Source of the DNA: Devosia geojensis
GTDB lineage: Bacteria; Pseudomonadota; Alphaproteobacteria; Rhizobiales; Devosiaceae
Direction: 5' to 3'
DNA: 64,000 bases
NCBI RefSeq assembly: GCF_000969415.1
Contig: NZ_JZEX01000113.1
Coordinates: forward strand, 1 to 64,000
This document shows, piece by piece, positions 49,083-58,378 of the stretch. The notes beneath the pieces are model-generated. The model did no database searches. It was not told the origin of the DNA and saw only the letters and a list, made by a program, of their open reading frames with translations. Both the position numbers and the translations under genes were made by a program. The first letter of the stretch is position 1, and each line of letters starts with the position of its first letter.

Positions 49083-49913
49083 CTACGCGTTCTCCCGCGC
49101 CTGCGCATGATGCCGCCCGATCGGCACGATCATGGGCGTCTGCGAGATGGGATCGACGACCACGCGCGAGTCCATCGAGAAGACGTCGCGCACCAGTTCT
49201 TCGGTCACCACCTCCACCGGCCGCCCTTCGGCAACAAGCCGGCCGGCCTTCATCGCGACGATATGGTCGGCGTAGCGGCAGGCGAGATTGAGGTCGTGCA
49301 GCACGACGACGACAGTGCGCCCGCCGCGCACGAGGTCGGTGAGGAGATCCAGCACCTCGACCTGATGGTTGATGTCGAGGAAAGTCGTCGGCTCGTCGAG
49401 CAGCAGCAGGTCCGTTTTCTGGGCGAGAGCCATGGCGATCCAGACGCGCTGGCGCTGGCCGCCGGAGAGTTCGTCCACCGGGCGGTCGGCGAGCTCGAGG
49501 GTGTCGGTCGCGGCAAGCGCCTCGGCGACGGCGGCATCGTCCTCGGCGGTCCAGCGGCGGAACCATCCCTGGTGGGGATAGCGGCCGCGCCCGACGAGGT
49601 CGGCGACGACGATGCTTTCGGGCGCGGTCGGCGACTGCGGCAGCACGCCGAGAATGGTCGCGACCTCGCGCGTCGACATCGCGTGGATCGACTTGCCGTC
49701 GAGGAGCACAGTGCCGTGGGTCGGCGCCAGCAGACGCGCAAGCCCGCGCAGCATGGTCGACTTGCCGCAGGCGTTGGCGCCGACGATCACTGTCAGCTTG
49801 CCGGGCGGGATGGCGATATCGAGGTTGCTGACGACCTCGCGCGTGCCATAGGCGAGGTGCATGCCGGTGGCCGCGAGGGTGTGGCGGGTGGTCATGGGCT
49901 TGGCTCCGGTCAT
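49083..49913 (-). CDS. Iron-siderophore ABC importer, ATP-binding protein (FecE/FepC type)
   Basis: A 276-residue ATPase. Walker A is VGANACGKST, the signature is LSGGQRQRVWIAMAL, Walker B is LLLLDEPTTFLD and the H-loop is VVLHDLNLACRYAD, all typical of FepC/FhuC proteins. The start at 49913 lies 5 bp after the permease stop with GGAGG upstream. An ATG at 49895 is the alternative. It is the last gene of the siderophore operon. Confidence 0.94.
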   Translation of the reverse strand: MTGAKPMTTRHTLAATGMHLAYGTREVVSNLDIAIPPGKLTVIVGANACGKSTMLRGLARLLAPTHGTVLLDGKSIHAMSTREVATILGVLPQSPTAPESIVVADLVGRGRYPHQGWFRRWTAEDDAAVAEALAATDTLELADRPVDELSGGQRQRVWIAMALAQKTDLLLLDEPTTFLDINHQVEVLDLLTDLVRGGRTVVVVLHDLNLACRYADHIVAMKAGRLVAEGRPVEVVTEELVRDVFSMDSRVVVDPISQTPMIVPIGRHHAQARENA

Positions 49914-49918
49914 TTCTT

Positions 49919-50971
49919 CTACCCTCCCCGTCCCTGCCGGTTGGCGGCCGCCAGGAACCACAGCAGGAATCCGGCCCCGAAAATGCCGGTGACGACGCCG
50001 ACGGGCAGTTGCGTTGCCGGCAGCGCGTGCTGGGCGACCATGTCGGACCCCAGCATGACGATGGCGCCGACAAGCGCCGATTGCAGGAAGCCGCCGCCGG
50101 CCCCGGCGAGGAGTGCGCGCGCGATGGGGCCGGCGACGAACGCGACGAAGCCGACGGGTCCCGCCGCGGCGGTGGCGAAGGCGGCATGGGCGACGGCGAC
50201 GACGATGAGGGCAAGCTTGGTGGGTTCCACCCGGTTGCCGAGGGCCGTGGCCGCGTCGTCGCCGAGCTGGAGGACATCGAGCGAGCGCACGAGATAGACG
50301 GTCGCCGGGATCAGCAGCACCAGCGCCCCGGCGAGCGGCAGGATATCGTTGAGGTTGGCGGCATTGAGGCTGCCGACCAGCCAGGCGAGCGCCTCCTGGG
50401 CTTCCTGCAGGCGGGCGCGGGTGAAGAGATAGCTGATGATGGCGCCCATGATCGCAGCGATGGCGATGCCGACGAGCACGACGCGGTAGGGTGTGACGCC
50501 GCCGCGCCAGGCAAGCGCGTAGATGGCGAAGGCGGTGAGCATGGCGCCGGCGAGCGCGCCCAGGGAGACGCCGACGCCGGTTATGCCGAAGACCAGCATG
50601 CAGATCACCGCCGCCGCGCTCGCCCCGTGCGAGATGCCGATGATGTCGGGGCTCGCCAGCGGATTGCGCAGCAGCGTCTGGAAGATGGCGCCGGAAAGGC
50701 CGAAGGCGACGCCGGTGAGGATGGCGAGCGTCGTGCGCGGCAGGCGCACGTTGAGGACGATGAAATCAACGCCGCGGTTGACCTCGCCGGTCAGCGGCGA
50801 GAGCAGCGAGCGCACGATCGCATCCGGGGCGACGGGATAGTCACCGAGATAGAGCGAGGCGGCGATGGCGGCGAGCAGCGCGACGACCAGCAGTGTCGTG
50901 ACACGCCGGCGGCGCGCCGCGAGGGACTGGCGGATGGCGGAGATGCCGCTGGCTTCTACAAGTGTCGTCAT
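49919..50971 (-). CDS. Iron-siderophore ABC importer, permease 2 (FecCD family)
   Basis: A 350-residue FecCD-type permease with about ten helices. Family motifs are NVRLPRTTLAILTGVAFGLS, NPLASPDIIGISHGAS and VAGPIARALLAG. It starts by a 1-bp overlap (TGATG) with the upstream permease. An extra GTG codon just before is less likely. Confidence 0.94.
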   Translation of the reverse strand: MTTLVEASGISAIRQSLAARRRRVTTLLVVALLAAIAASLYLGDYPVAPDAIVRSLLSPLTGEVNRGVDFIVLNVRLPRTTLAILTGVAFGLSGAIFQTLLRNPLASPDIIGISHGASAAAVICMLVFGITGVGVSLGALAGAMLTAFAIYALAWRGGVTPYRVVLVGIAIAAIMGAIISYLFTRARLQEAQEALAWLVGSLNAANLNDILPLAGALVLLIPATVYLVRSLDVLQLGDDAATALGNRVEPTKLALIVVAVAHAAFATAAAGPVGFVAFVAGPIARALLAGAGGGFLQSALVGAIVMLGSDMVAQHALPATQLPVGVVTGIFGAGFLLWFLAAANRQGRGG

Positions 50972-52002
50972 CACAGGGTCGCCAGTTTCCGGCGCCGCAC
51001 CAGCGCGATGAAGAACGGCGCGCCGATGGCGGCGGTGACGATGCCGACCTGCACCTCGCCGGGCGGCGCCACGACGCGCCCGATGATGTCGGCACCCAGC
51101 AGCAGGATCGGCGCCAGCAGCATGGAATAAGGCAGGATCCAGCGGTAGTTGGGCCCGGTGACAGCGCGCGCGACATGCGGCACGGTGAGGCCGACGAAGG
51201 CTATCGGACCGGCCGCCGCAGTCGCCGAGCCGGCGAGGATCACAGCGGCAAGTCCGGCGATGGCGCGCGAGATTTTGACGTTCTGCCCGAGGGAGCGGGC
51301 GACGTCCTCGCCGAGCGACAGGCCATCGAGCATACGGGCGGTAGCGAGCGCCAGCACGATGCCGGCGAGGAGGAACGGCAGCACCTGCATGAGCACGGCC
51401 ATGTCGCGACCGGCGAGCGAGCCGACCTGCCAGAAGCGCAACTGATCAAAGGTCGTCGGGCTCATCAGCAGCACGGCGCTGACGACGGAGGTGAGCGCCG
51501 CGGTCATGGCGGCGCCGACGAGGGCGAGCTTCACCGGGGTCGCACCCTCGCGTCCGATGGAGGCGATGCCGTAGACGACGAACATCGCCACCCCCGCCCC
51601 GGCAAAGGCCAGCCAGACGTAGATGCTGAGTTGAGTGATGCCGAAGAGCGTGATGCCCATGACCACGAAGACGGCCGCGCCGGCGTGGATGCCGAGAATC
51701 GAGGTGTCGGCGAGGGGGTTGCGCGTCGCGCCCTGCAGCACGGCGCCCGAGAGGCCGAGGGCGGCGCCGACCAGCAGGCCGATCAGCGTGCGCGGCAGGC
51801 GCAGGTCCCAGATGATGCGGTGGTCGGTGGAATCCGGATCGAAAGCGGTGAGTGCCGTCCACACCATGTCGAGCGGAATGGCGCGCGCGCCGACCGTCAT
51901 CGACAGGAAGGCCACCATGGCAACGATCACCGCCAGCCCCAGAAGGCCGAGAGCGAGCGTCGCCTGGTAGCGCATCACCGTGGGACGGACGGACGCCTCC
52001 AT
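50971..52002 (-). CDS. Iron-siderophore ABC importer, permease 1 (FecCD family)
   Basis: A 343-residue FecCD permease. Motifs are DLRLPRTLIGLLVGAALGLS, NPLADTSILGIHAGAA and VGLTVPHVARAVTGPNYRW. It starts at 52002 by a 1-bp overlap (TGATG) with the binding-protein stop. The 52251 extension of the frame is shadow of the binding protein. Confidence 0.94.
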   Translation of the reverse strand: MEASVRPTVMRYQATLALGLLGLAVIVAMVAFLSMTVGARAIPLDMVWTALTAFDPDSTDHRIIWDLRLPRTLIGLLVGAALGLSGAVLQGATRNPLADTSILGIHAGAAVFVVMGITLFGITQLSIYVWLAFAGAGVAMFVVYGIASIGREGATPVKLALVGAAMTAALTSVVSAVLLMSPTTFDQLRFWQVGSLAGRDMAVLMQVLPFLLAGIVLALATARMLDGLSLGEDVARSLGQNVKISRAIAGLAAVILAGSATAAAGPIAFVGLTVPHVARAVTGPNYRWILPYSMLLAPILLLGADIIGRVVAPPGEVQVGIVTAAIGAPFFIALVRRRKLATL

Positions 52003-52967
52003 CACTGCGCGACCAGGTTCTCGTCGGCGGCCTCGATCGCGGCCGTGAGATTGTCGAGCTGCTCGGCGTAGGAGCGATAATTGCGCAGCCAGAACGCGGG
52101 CCACTCGCCCACTGCGCCGGCTTCCGCCGCCTTGATGGCGGTGAACATCGGCTGGGCGAAGGCGTCGTCGCGGTTGCTGGCGACACGGTTGTCGATGAGG
52201 ACGAGGTCCGGCTGGTACTTGTCGGCGTTCTCCCAGCTCACCGTTTCCCAATAACCGCGGTCGTTGGCGGTCTCGGGCGTGATGAGGTCGAGTCCCCAGT
52301 CGCGCATGTCCATGAGCTCGGCAGCGCCTTCAGGCGCGGCGACGTGCAACGCGTCGGTACCGGCCCAGACCGCCAGCGCCGTGAGGCCAGGCTTCGCCGC
52401 CACGGCCGCCTGGAAGGCGTCACGCGCGCGCTCGAACTCAGCCTTGTCGGCGGCGATCTGCGGCGCCGAGAGATCGGCGCCGAGGCTTTCGGCCAGCTCC
52501 TCGTAATCCTCGATGAGGGTGACGATGCTGTCGGCCTGCGCCGGGCCGGTCACGGGAGCCAGGTCGCGCAGGGGGCTGCCCTCCCCGGTCACGGACTTGC
52601 CGCCGGCCCAGGTCCTGTTGATCGGGTAGAACTCGGCGACGACGAGGTCCGGATCGAGCGCGGCGACCTTCTCGATATCGATCTCGTTGAAAGCGGTGCC
52701 GACCATCTCGATGCCGGTGAGATCGAGCCCCTGCAGCGGCTTGTTCTCTTCGGCGGGGCTATCGGCGAAGATGCCGACCGGACGGATGCCGAGCGGGATC
52801 AGCGCGGCGGCGGCAACGGCGCTGGTGATGAGGCGCTGAGGAACGTCATCGAGCGTGATGGTCGCGCCCGACCCGTCGATATAGCTCCATTGCTGGGCCT
52901 GCACGGAAGCCGCCAGCGCGAGGTGCAGGGTGGCAATGAGCGGAACGAGGTAGCGACGAGAGGCCAT
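52002..52967 (-). CDS. Iron-siderophore binding protein
   Basis: A 321-residue periplasmic class-III binding protein (PF01497 type). The signal peptide is MASRRYLVPLIATLHLALAA with cleavage after VQA. The fold signature runs through PQRLITSAVAAAALIPLGI, VAALDPDLVVAEFYPI and KYQPDLVLIDNR. The second ATG is used because GGAGG sits just before it. It heads the operon with two FecCD permeases and the ATPase. A perfect TGA-N9-TCA box lies 48 bp upstream. A close paralogue follows at 53049. Confidence 0.92.
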   Translation of the reverse strand: MASRRYLVPLIATLHLALAASVQAQQWSYIDGSGATITLDDVPQRLITSAVAAAALIPLGIRPVGIFADSPAEENKPLQGLDLTGIEMVGTAFNEIDIEKVAALDPDLVVAEFYPINRTWAGGKSVTGEGSPLRDLAPVTGPAQADSIVTLIEDYEELAESLGADLSAPQIAADKAEFERARDAFQAAVAAKPGLTALAVWAGTDALHVAAPEGAAELMDMRDWGLDLITPETANDRGYWETVSWENADKYQPDLVLIDNRVASNRDDAFAQPMFTAIKAAEAGAVGEWPAFWLRNYRSYAEQLDNLTAAIEAADENLVAQ

Positions 52968-53010
52968 CGAGCCCTCCATGGCTGGGCGATCGCCTCACCT
53001 ATCGAGCCCA

Positions 53011-53033
53011 AACATGAATAGTCAAGTCATGTT
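53011..53033. promoter_or_regulatory. Iron-responsive (RirA-type) operator, perfect
   Basis: AACATGA and TCATGTT are perfect 7-bp inverted arms around a 9-nt spacer, giving TGA-N9-TCA at 53015-53029. This is the iron-responsive operator pattern bound by RirA in Rhizobiales. It is upstream of the siderophore-uptake operon, where such control is expected. Confidence 0.7.
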
Positions 53034-53048
53034 ACAGGCGTCGTGCTC

Positions 53049-54008
53049 CTAGTCGGTCAGGTTCTCGTCGGCGGCGCTGATCGCGGCGGTGAGCTTTTCC
53101 AGTTCGCCGGCATAGGCGCCGTAATTGCGCAGCCAGTAGGCGGGCCATTCGGCGACCGCGCCGGCTTGCGCCGCCTTGATCGTCGTCCAGGTCGGCTGTG
53201 CGAGGGCAGTCTCGAGCGTGGTGGCGGAGCGGTTGTCGACGAGGATCAGATCCGGCTGGTATTTGTCGGCCTGCTCCCAGCTCAGCGTTTCAAAGTAACC
53301 GCGGTCGTCGGCCACCTCGGGCGTGATGATGTCGAGTCCCCAGCGCTCGAAATCCACCAGTTCGGAGGCGCCGGCAGGCGCGGCAACATAGAGTGCGTCG
53401 GCGCCGGCCCACACGGCGAGCACGGTTAGGCCCGGCTTTGCGGCGACGGCCTCCTCGAAAGCGGCACGGGCCTCTTCGAACGCCGCCTTGTCGGCGGCGA
53501 CCTGCGGTTCGCTGAGGTCGGCGCCGAGGCTCGTGGCGAGGTCCTCGTAGTCTTCGACGAGGGCAAGGATCGAATCGCCGACCGTCGGGCCGGTGATTGG
53601 CGCCAGGGCGCGCAACGGACTCTCGGCCCCGGTCACGCCCGGTCCGCCGCTCCAGGCGTCGTCGAGCGGCCAGTATTCGGCGATGACGATGTCCGGCTCC
53701 AGCGCCGCGACCTTCTCGATGTCGATCTCGCCCCAGGCCTGCCCCACGATCTCGATGCCGGCGAGGTCAAGCCCCTGCAGCGGCTTGCTGTCGGCGACCG
53801 CGCTGTCCGCATAGATGCCGACCGGGCGGATGCCGAGCGGAATGAGCCCCGCGGCCGCGTCGGCGCTGGCGACGATCCGCGTCGGCACCTCGTCGAGGGT
53901 GACGGTCTGACCCGAGTCGTCCGTATAGCTCCAGGACTGCGCATGGGCAGCCGATGAAAGCGCGACGGCGGCGGCCATGGCGGCGGCGAGGAGGGTCCGA
54001 TGCTGCAT
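53049..54008 (-). CDS. Iron-siderophore binding protein (paralogue)
   Basis: A 319-residue periplasmic binding protein, clearly a tandem paralogue of the 52002-52967 product: both have WSYxDxSGxTxTLDxVPxR, LGIRPVGIxAD, PLQGLDL and ADKYQPDLxLxDNR. The signal peptide is MQHRTLLAAAMAAAVALSSA. It lacks its own permease or ATPase and probably shares those of the adjacent operon. The large upstream extension of the frame is antisense to 54168-55073. Confidence 0.9.
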   Translation of the reverse strand: MQHRTLLAAAMAAAVALSSAAHAQSWSYTDDSGQTVTLDEVPTRIVASADAAAGLIPLGIRPVGIYADSAVADSKPLQGLDLAGIEIVGQAWGEIDIEKVAALEPDIVIAEYWPLDDAWSGGPGVTGAESPLRALAPITGPTVGDSILALVEDYEDLATSLGADLSEPQVAADKAAFEEARAAFEEAVAAKPGLTVLAVWAGADALYVAAPAGASELVDFERWGLDIITPEVADDRGYFETLSWEQADKYQPDLILVDNRSATTLETALAQPTWTTIKAAQAGAVAEWPAYWLRNYGAYAGELEKLTAAISAADENLTD

Positions 54009-54112
54009 TGTCAAACCTGATTGTCGAGCACAAGAATTCCTCGCACCTATTCCGGTCCGCACCGGACCTGTCAAGCCGCCTGCGGTCCGACGACGCTTCA
54101 ATAAGCGGATGT

Positions 54113-54127
54113 TGACAGTCATATTAA
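54113..54127 (+). promoter_or_regulatory. Degenerate RirA-type box upstream of the 54168 binding protein
   Basis: TGA-CAGTCATAT-TAA fits TGA-N9-TCA with one mismatch. It is 41 bp before the ATG. Outer bases GTTGA/TTAAC partly extend the symmetry. Confidence 0.4.
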
Positions 54128-54167
54128 CTTTGGCTGTGTTTGCCGCCCAGACCGGAAAGAGAATGCA

Positions 54168-55073
54168 ATGCCCACGACCCGCACGACGCTGGCGACGCTG
54201 ATGATTGCCGCCACCTTCACCGCATCCGCAGAGGCGCGCGAGATCACCCATGCCATGGGGGTCACGGACGTGCCGGACAATCCGCAACGCGTCGTGGTGT
54301 TGACGAATGAAGGCACCGAGGCTGTGGTGCATCTGGGTGTGGCGCCGGTCGGTGCGGTGCAATCCTGGTACGCCGACCCCTGGTACGAGCATATCGCCGC
54401 CGGCCTGGCCGAGACCGTCCCGCTCGGCACGGAAACCGCCGTCGATCTCGAGCGGCTCGCCGCGCTCGAGCCCGATCTCATCATCGGCTCCAAGGTCCGG
54501 CAGGAAAAGCTTTACGACCAGCTCTCGGCCATCGCGCCCACGGTCTTCTCGCAGACCATAGGCGGCGTCTGGCGGGAGAACTACGAGCTCTATGCCGATG
54601 CGCTGGGTCTTGCCGAGAAGGGGACGGCGGACCTCGCCGCGTTCGATGCGCGGGTGGAGCGCCTGCGCGAAGAACTCGGGCCGGCGGTCGAGGAGGAGAT
54701 TTCGCTGGTGCGGTTCTCGCCCGGCCGCACGCGGCTCTATTTCCGCGACAACTTCCCCGGCGTGATCCTTGCCGAGATCGGATTCACGCGCCCGGCGGCG
54801 CAGGACAAGCCGGGCGTCGGCGAGGAGATCGGCAAGGAGCGCATCTCCGACATGGCGGGCGACCGGATCTTCTATTTCTCGGACGCCGATGCGGATTCGG
54901 TCGCCTATCTCGCCGACTGGACCGGTGAGCCGCTCTGGCAATCGCTCGCAGCTGTCGAGGCCGGCAAGGCGCATGCGGCGGACAACCTGATCTGGAACGC
55001 AGGCATCGGCATCTATTGCGCGCACCTGCTGCTCGACGACATCGCGCGCGCCTACGGCGTTCCCGCACCATAA
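54168..55073 (+). CDS. Iron-siderophore/haem-type ABC binding protein
   Basis: A 301-residue periplasmic binding protein of the FecB/FepB type. The signal peptide is MPTTRTTLATLMIAATFTAS. The mature part begins REITHAMGVTDVPDNPQRVV, with LAALEPDLIIGSKVRQEKL and LLDDIARAYG at the end. It is more divergent from the neighbouring pair. It stands alone and is transcribed in the opposite direction. GGAAAGAG precedes the ATG. Confidence 0.9.
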   Translation: MPTTRTTLATLMIAATFTASAEAREITHAMGVTDVPDNPQRVVVLTNEGTEAVVHLGVAPVGAVQSWYADPWYEHIAAGLAETVPLGTETAVDLERLAALEPDLIIGSKVRQEKLYDQLSAIAPTVFSQTIGGVWRENYELYADALGLAEKGTADLAAFDARVERLREELGPAVEEEISLVRFSPGRTRLYFRDNFPGVILAEIGFTRPAAQDKPGVGEEIGKERISDMAGDRIFYFSDADADSVAYLADWTGEPLWQSLAAVEAGKAHAADNLIWNAGIGIYCAHLLLDDIARAYGVPAP

Positions 55074-55104
55074 AGCAAAGGGCGGTCCACGGGGGACCGC
55101 CCTC
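55074..55104. terminator. Bidirectional intrinsic terminator
   Basis: GGGCGGTCC (55080-55088) and GGACCGCCC (55094-55102) form a perfect 9-bp stem with a 5-nt loop between the convergent binding-protein and methyltransferase genes. On the minus strand the stem is followed by CTTTGCTTTAT. On the plus strand by only TCATTC. Confidence 0.65.
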
Positions 55105-55127
55105 ATTCACTCGCGCGACCGGCCTGA

Positions 55128-56363
55128 TCAGGCCGGCTTGCGGTACTGGTAGATGCCGACGTCGATCGACCCTTCGGTGAAGCCCGCCTCGCAGTAGCTG
55201 AGATAGTAGACCCACTTGCGCTTGAAGTGCTCGTCGTATCCGAGCGGGGCGATCATCGGCCAGCGCTCCAGGAACCGCTCGCGCCAGAGGGCCAGCGTGC
55301 GCGCATAGGAGAGCCGGAAGTTCTCGGCATTCTCCAGCACCAGCCCCACCTTCTCGCCGAACTCCTTCATCACCGTCTTGGTCAGCAGCATGCCGCCCGG
55401 GAAGATATAACGTTGGATGAAGTCGGGACCGCTGCGGTAGTGCTCGAAATCGGCCTCGTTGATGGTGATGGCCTGGATGGCGGCGGTGCCGCCGGGCTTC
55501 AGACGGTCATGGAGCGTCTGGAAGTAGCTCGGCCAGTTATCCTCGCCCACCGCCTCGATCATCTCGATGGAAGCGATGTGGTCGAACTGGCCCTCTGTAT
55601 GCCGGTAGTCCTCGAACACCAGCTCGGCGAACTTGTCGAGGCCCTGGCTCTTTAGGCGTTCGAGGCCGAACTTGAGCTGTTCGGCCGAAAGGGTGATGCC
55701 GCGCAGCTTCGCCTTGTAGTGGCGCGCCACCGTTTCGGCGAACCCGCCCCAGCCGCAGCCGATCTCGAGCACCGTCGAGCCCTCGGTCACGCCGGCCATG
55801 TCGGCCACGCGCCGGTATTTGACGAGTTGGGCTTCCTCGAGGCTCTGGTCGCCGGAGGTGAAGACGGCCGACGAATAGGTCATCGAAGGGTCGAGCCACT
55901 GGCCGTAGAAGTCGTTGCCGAGGTCGTAGTGCTCGGCGATGTTCTTCTTGGACCCTTCGAGTGTGTTGCGACGCGAGATGTGGTAGTGCAGGTCCTGGGC
56001 GGCCTTGCGGAAGAAGCCGGGATTGGCGTTGTCGAACATGTCGCGGTTCTGCAGGAAGAACCGGAACAGCGCGGTCAGGTCGTCGACTTCGATATCGCCG
56101 TTCATGTAGGCGGCGGAAAAACCGACCGTACCGCGCTTCATGGCTTCGGAGAGCACGCGGAAGTTCTTGAGACGCAGGACCGCATGCTGCCCGGTGGCCG
56201 GGTTGCCCAGCGTGCGGGTGCGTCCGTTGGGCAGAATGACGGTCACTGCGCCGTATTTCGGGTTACCGATGAGGCGCAGGCCCGCCCATTCCACGAATCG
56301 CGAGAAGAGGTGCGTCCAAAGCGAGGTGCCGCTGCGAGACTGGTCTACGGCTGTCTTGGTCAT
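55128..56363 (-). CDS. cfa: Cyclopropane-fatty-acyl-phospholipid synthase family methyltransferase
   Basis: A 411-residue SAM-dependent enzyme that methylenates or methylates unsaturated phospholipid chains. The SAM-binding motif is VLEIGCGWGGFAETVARHY. IAEHYDLGNDFYGQWLDPSMTYSS and YIFPGGMLL are family hallmarks. The N-terminal domain covers about 130 residues. The frame extends to 56444 through an Ala/Pro-rich stretch. Neither ATG has a clear Shine-Dalgarno, so the start is uncertain. Confidence 0.9.
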   Translation of the reverse strand: MTKTAVDQSRSGTSLWTHLFSRFVEWAGLRLIGNPKYGAVTVILPNGRTRTLGNPATGQHAVLRLKNFRVLSEAMKRGTVGFSAAYMNGDIEVDDLTALFRFFLQNRDMFDNANPGFFRKAAQDLHYHISRRNTLEGSKKNIAEHYDLGNDFYGQWLDPSMTYSSAVFTSGDQSLEEAQLVKYRRVADMAGVTEGSTVLEIGCGWGGFAETVARHYKAKLRGITLSAEQLKFGLERLKSQGLDKFAELVFEDYRHTEGQFDHIASIEMIEAVGEDNWPSYFQTLHDRLKPGGTAAIQAITINEADFEHYRSGPDFIQRYIFPGGMLLTKTVMKEFGEKVGLVLENAENFRLSYARTLALWRERFLERWPMIAPLGYDEHFKRKWVYYLSYCEAGFTEGSIDVGIYQYRKPA

Positions 56364-56523
56364 ACTGCTGACGGGTCCGAACTTGCGCGGCGCCGCCTTC
56401 AATGTGGCAGCCGCTGGAGTTACAGGGGCGGCGAAAGGCACCATGGCCCGCGCCCCGCGGACGCTGCCGGTGTCATGCCTTCCAATAGTTTAGCTCCCGA
56501 AAACGGATATGCAAGACGCTCTT

Positions 56524-58311
56524 TCACGGCTTCGCGAGGTCGACGACCCGCACCTGGACCTGCTCGCGGCCCTGCCAGTGGTCGAGCGAGAGCGTGCCGG
56601 CGACGTGGAGGGGGCCGCCGTCGGGGCCGCGCATCAGGGCATCGCCGATGGCGTTGTTGGCGGCGCGGAAGGCGATGGCCTTGAGCCTGGCGCCGTCGTC
56701 GCTGCCGAGCGAGAAGCTGACGTGCCCGCCCTTGCCGACGACCTGCGGGAAACGGATCCAATGGGCGGGAAAAGCAAAGACCGGCGTCGGATTGCCGGCG
56801 CCATAAGGCCCTGCCCGCTCGATCTCGTGCACGAGCTCGGGCGTCGCGCCACGAGCCGTCAGCGCCGCGTCGATCTTCAGGGCCGTGGCGGCGCGAGCGG
56901 CGGCGACGGCCTCGGCGAGAGCCGCATTGAGATGGGCGCGCAGAGCCGCGAGCTCCCCGTTGCGCAGCGTCACGCCCGCAGCCATCGCGTGCCCGCCGCC
57001 CTTGGCGATGAGGCCGGTCTCGACCGCGTCGATGATCGCCCGGCCGAGATCGACCCCCGGCATGGAGCGGCCCGAGCCGGTGCCGGTGCCATCCGGATTG
57101 AGGGCGACGGCGACGACCGGCCGCTCGAAGCGTTCGCGCAGGCGCGAGGCGACAAGGCCGACCACGCCGGCATGCCAGTTGGCGGAGGCCAAAACGAGGA
57201 CCGGCGGCCCCTCCCCGCCTCCGATCTCGGCCTCGGCGGCGGCCGCAGCTTCCTCGACCGCCTCGACCTCGATGCGCTGGCGCTCGACATTGAGCTCGTC
57301 GAGCCGGGCGGCGATGGCCAGCGCCTGGTGCTCGTCGTCAAGGCTCAGCAGACGCGCACCGAGCGCCGCATCGCCGATGCGCCCGCCGGCATTGATGCGC
57401 GGGCCGATGAGAAAGCCGAGGTGATAGGGATTGAGCGGACCATTGATGCGGGCGGCGAGAGCCAGAGCCGAAACGCCCCGGTTGCGGCCGGAGCGCGCAA
57501 CCTCGAGACCGCGCAGGACGAAGGCGCGGTTGAGCCCGGTCAACGGCACCACGTCGCAGACCGTCGCGAGCGCCACGAGATCGAGAAAGCCCATCAGATC
57601 CGGCAGGTTGGTGTCGCCGCGCTGGCGCAGCAGCCGGTTGACGGCGACCAGCACCATGAACGTCACCCCGGTGGCGCAGAGATAGCCAAGACCGGAGATG
57701 TCGTCGGGCCGGTTCGGGTTGACCAAGGCGTTGGCGGGGGGCAGTTCATGGTCGGACAGGTGATGGTCGACGACCAGCACGTCGGCGCCGCGTTCGCGGG
57801 CGTGGGCGATGGGGTGGTCGCTCGTCGTGCCGCAGTCGAGGGTGACGATGAGCGAGGCGCCGGCGTCGATGAGCTTGTCCATCGCCGCGACGTTCGGGCC
57901 ATAACCCTCGAAGATGCGATCTGGAATATGGACGCTCGGCACGACGCCGAAATGAGCGAGATACCGGCTCATCAGCGCGCAGGCGCAGGCCCCGTCGACG
58001 TCGTAGTCGCCGAAGAGCGCCACCGGCTCATTGTCGGTGATGGCCCTGACCAGCCGCTCGGCGAGCGCATCTATGTCGGTCAGGGTCGACGGGTCCGGCA
58101 TCAGCTCGCGGATGGTCGGCTCGAGGAAGCGTTCGGCATCGTCAATGCCGACGCCGCGCGCCGCAACGATGCGGGCGAGGATTTCGGAAAGTCCCGTGCG
58201 CTGGCCGATGGCGCCGGCGTTCCGCACAGCGTTGGCGTCGAGCCGATCGATCCATGTTCGCCCGGTGATCGAGCTCTTGACGTCGAGGAATGTGCGCGGG
58301 GCGTCGAGCAT
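56524..58311 (-). CDS. recJ: Single-stranded-DNA-specific exonuclease RecJ
   Basis: A 595-residue 5'-3' ssDNA exonuclease used in recombination and mismatch repair. The DHH-domain motifs are FGDYDVDGACACAL, IVTLDCGTTS and VVDHHLSDHELP near residues 100-180, with the DHHA1 motif GGGHAMAAGVTLR later. The OB-like tail completes the chain. The ATG at 58311 replaces a TTG two codons upstream. It is 67 bp downstream of glpX on the same strand. Confidence 0.96.
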   Translation of the reverse strand: MLDAPRTFLDVKSSITGRTWIDRLDANAVRNAGAIGQRTGLSEILARIVAARGVGIDDAERFLEPTIRELMPDPSTLTDIDALAERLVRAITDNEPVALFGDYDVDGACACALMSRYLAHFGVVPSVHIPDRIFEGYGPNVAAMDKLIDAGASLIVTLDCGTTSDHPIAHARERGADVLVVDHHLSDHELPPANALVNPNRPDDISGLGYLCATGVTFMVLVAVNRLLRQRGDTNLPDLMGFLDLVALATVCDVVPLTGLNRAFVLRGLEVARSGRNRGVSALALAARINGPLNPYHLGFLIGPRINAGGRIGDAALGARLLSLDDEHQALAIAARLDELNVERQRIEVEAVEEAAAAAEAEIGGGEGPPVLVLASANWHAGVVGLVASRLRERFERPVVAVALNPDGTGTGSGRSMPGVDLGRAIIDAVETGLIAKGGGHAMAAGVTLRNGELAALRAHLNAALAEAVAAARAATALKIDAALTARGATPELVHEIERAGPYGAGNPTPVFAFPAHWIRFPQVVGKGGHVSFSLGSDDGARLKAIAFRAANNAIGDALMRGPDGGPLHVAGTLSLDHWQGREQVQVRVVDLAKP

Positions 58312-58378
58312 GGGCAAAGCTAAGCCACAAGCGGGGCCATGGGGCTAGTCCCCGGGGTGATGCAGGCTGTGCAAATCC

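Noticed and set aside
54008-54060. A RirA-type box before the 53049 binding-protein gene
   Set aside because: I found TCA and TGA triplets but not with the 9-nt spacing in the right orientation.
53049-55106. A 685-codon protein joining the binding protein to upstream sequence
   Set aside because: Only the last 319 codons form a binding protein with a signal peptide. The rest is antisense to 54168-55073.
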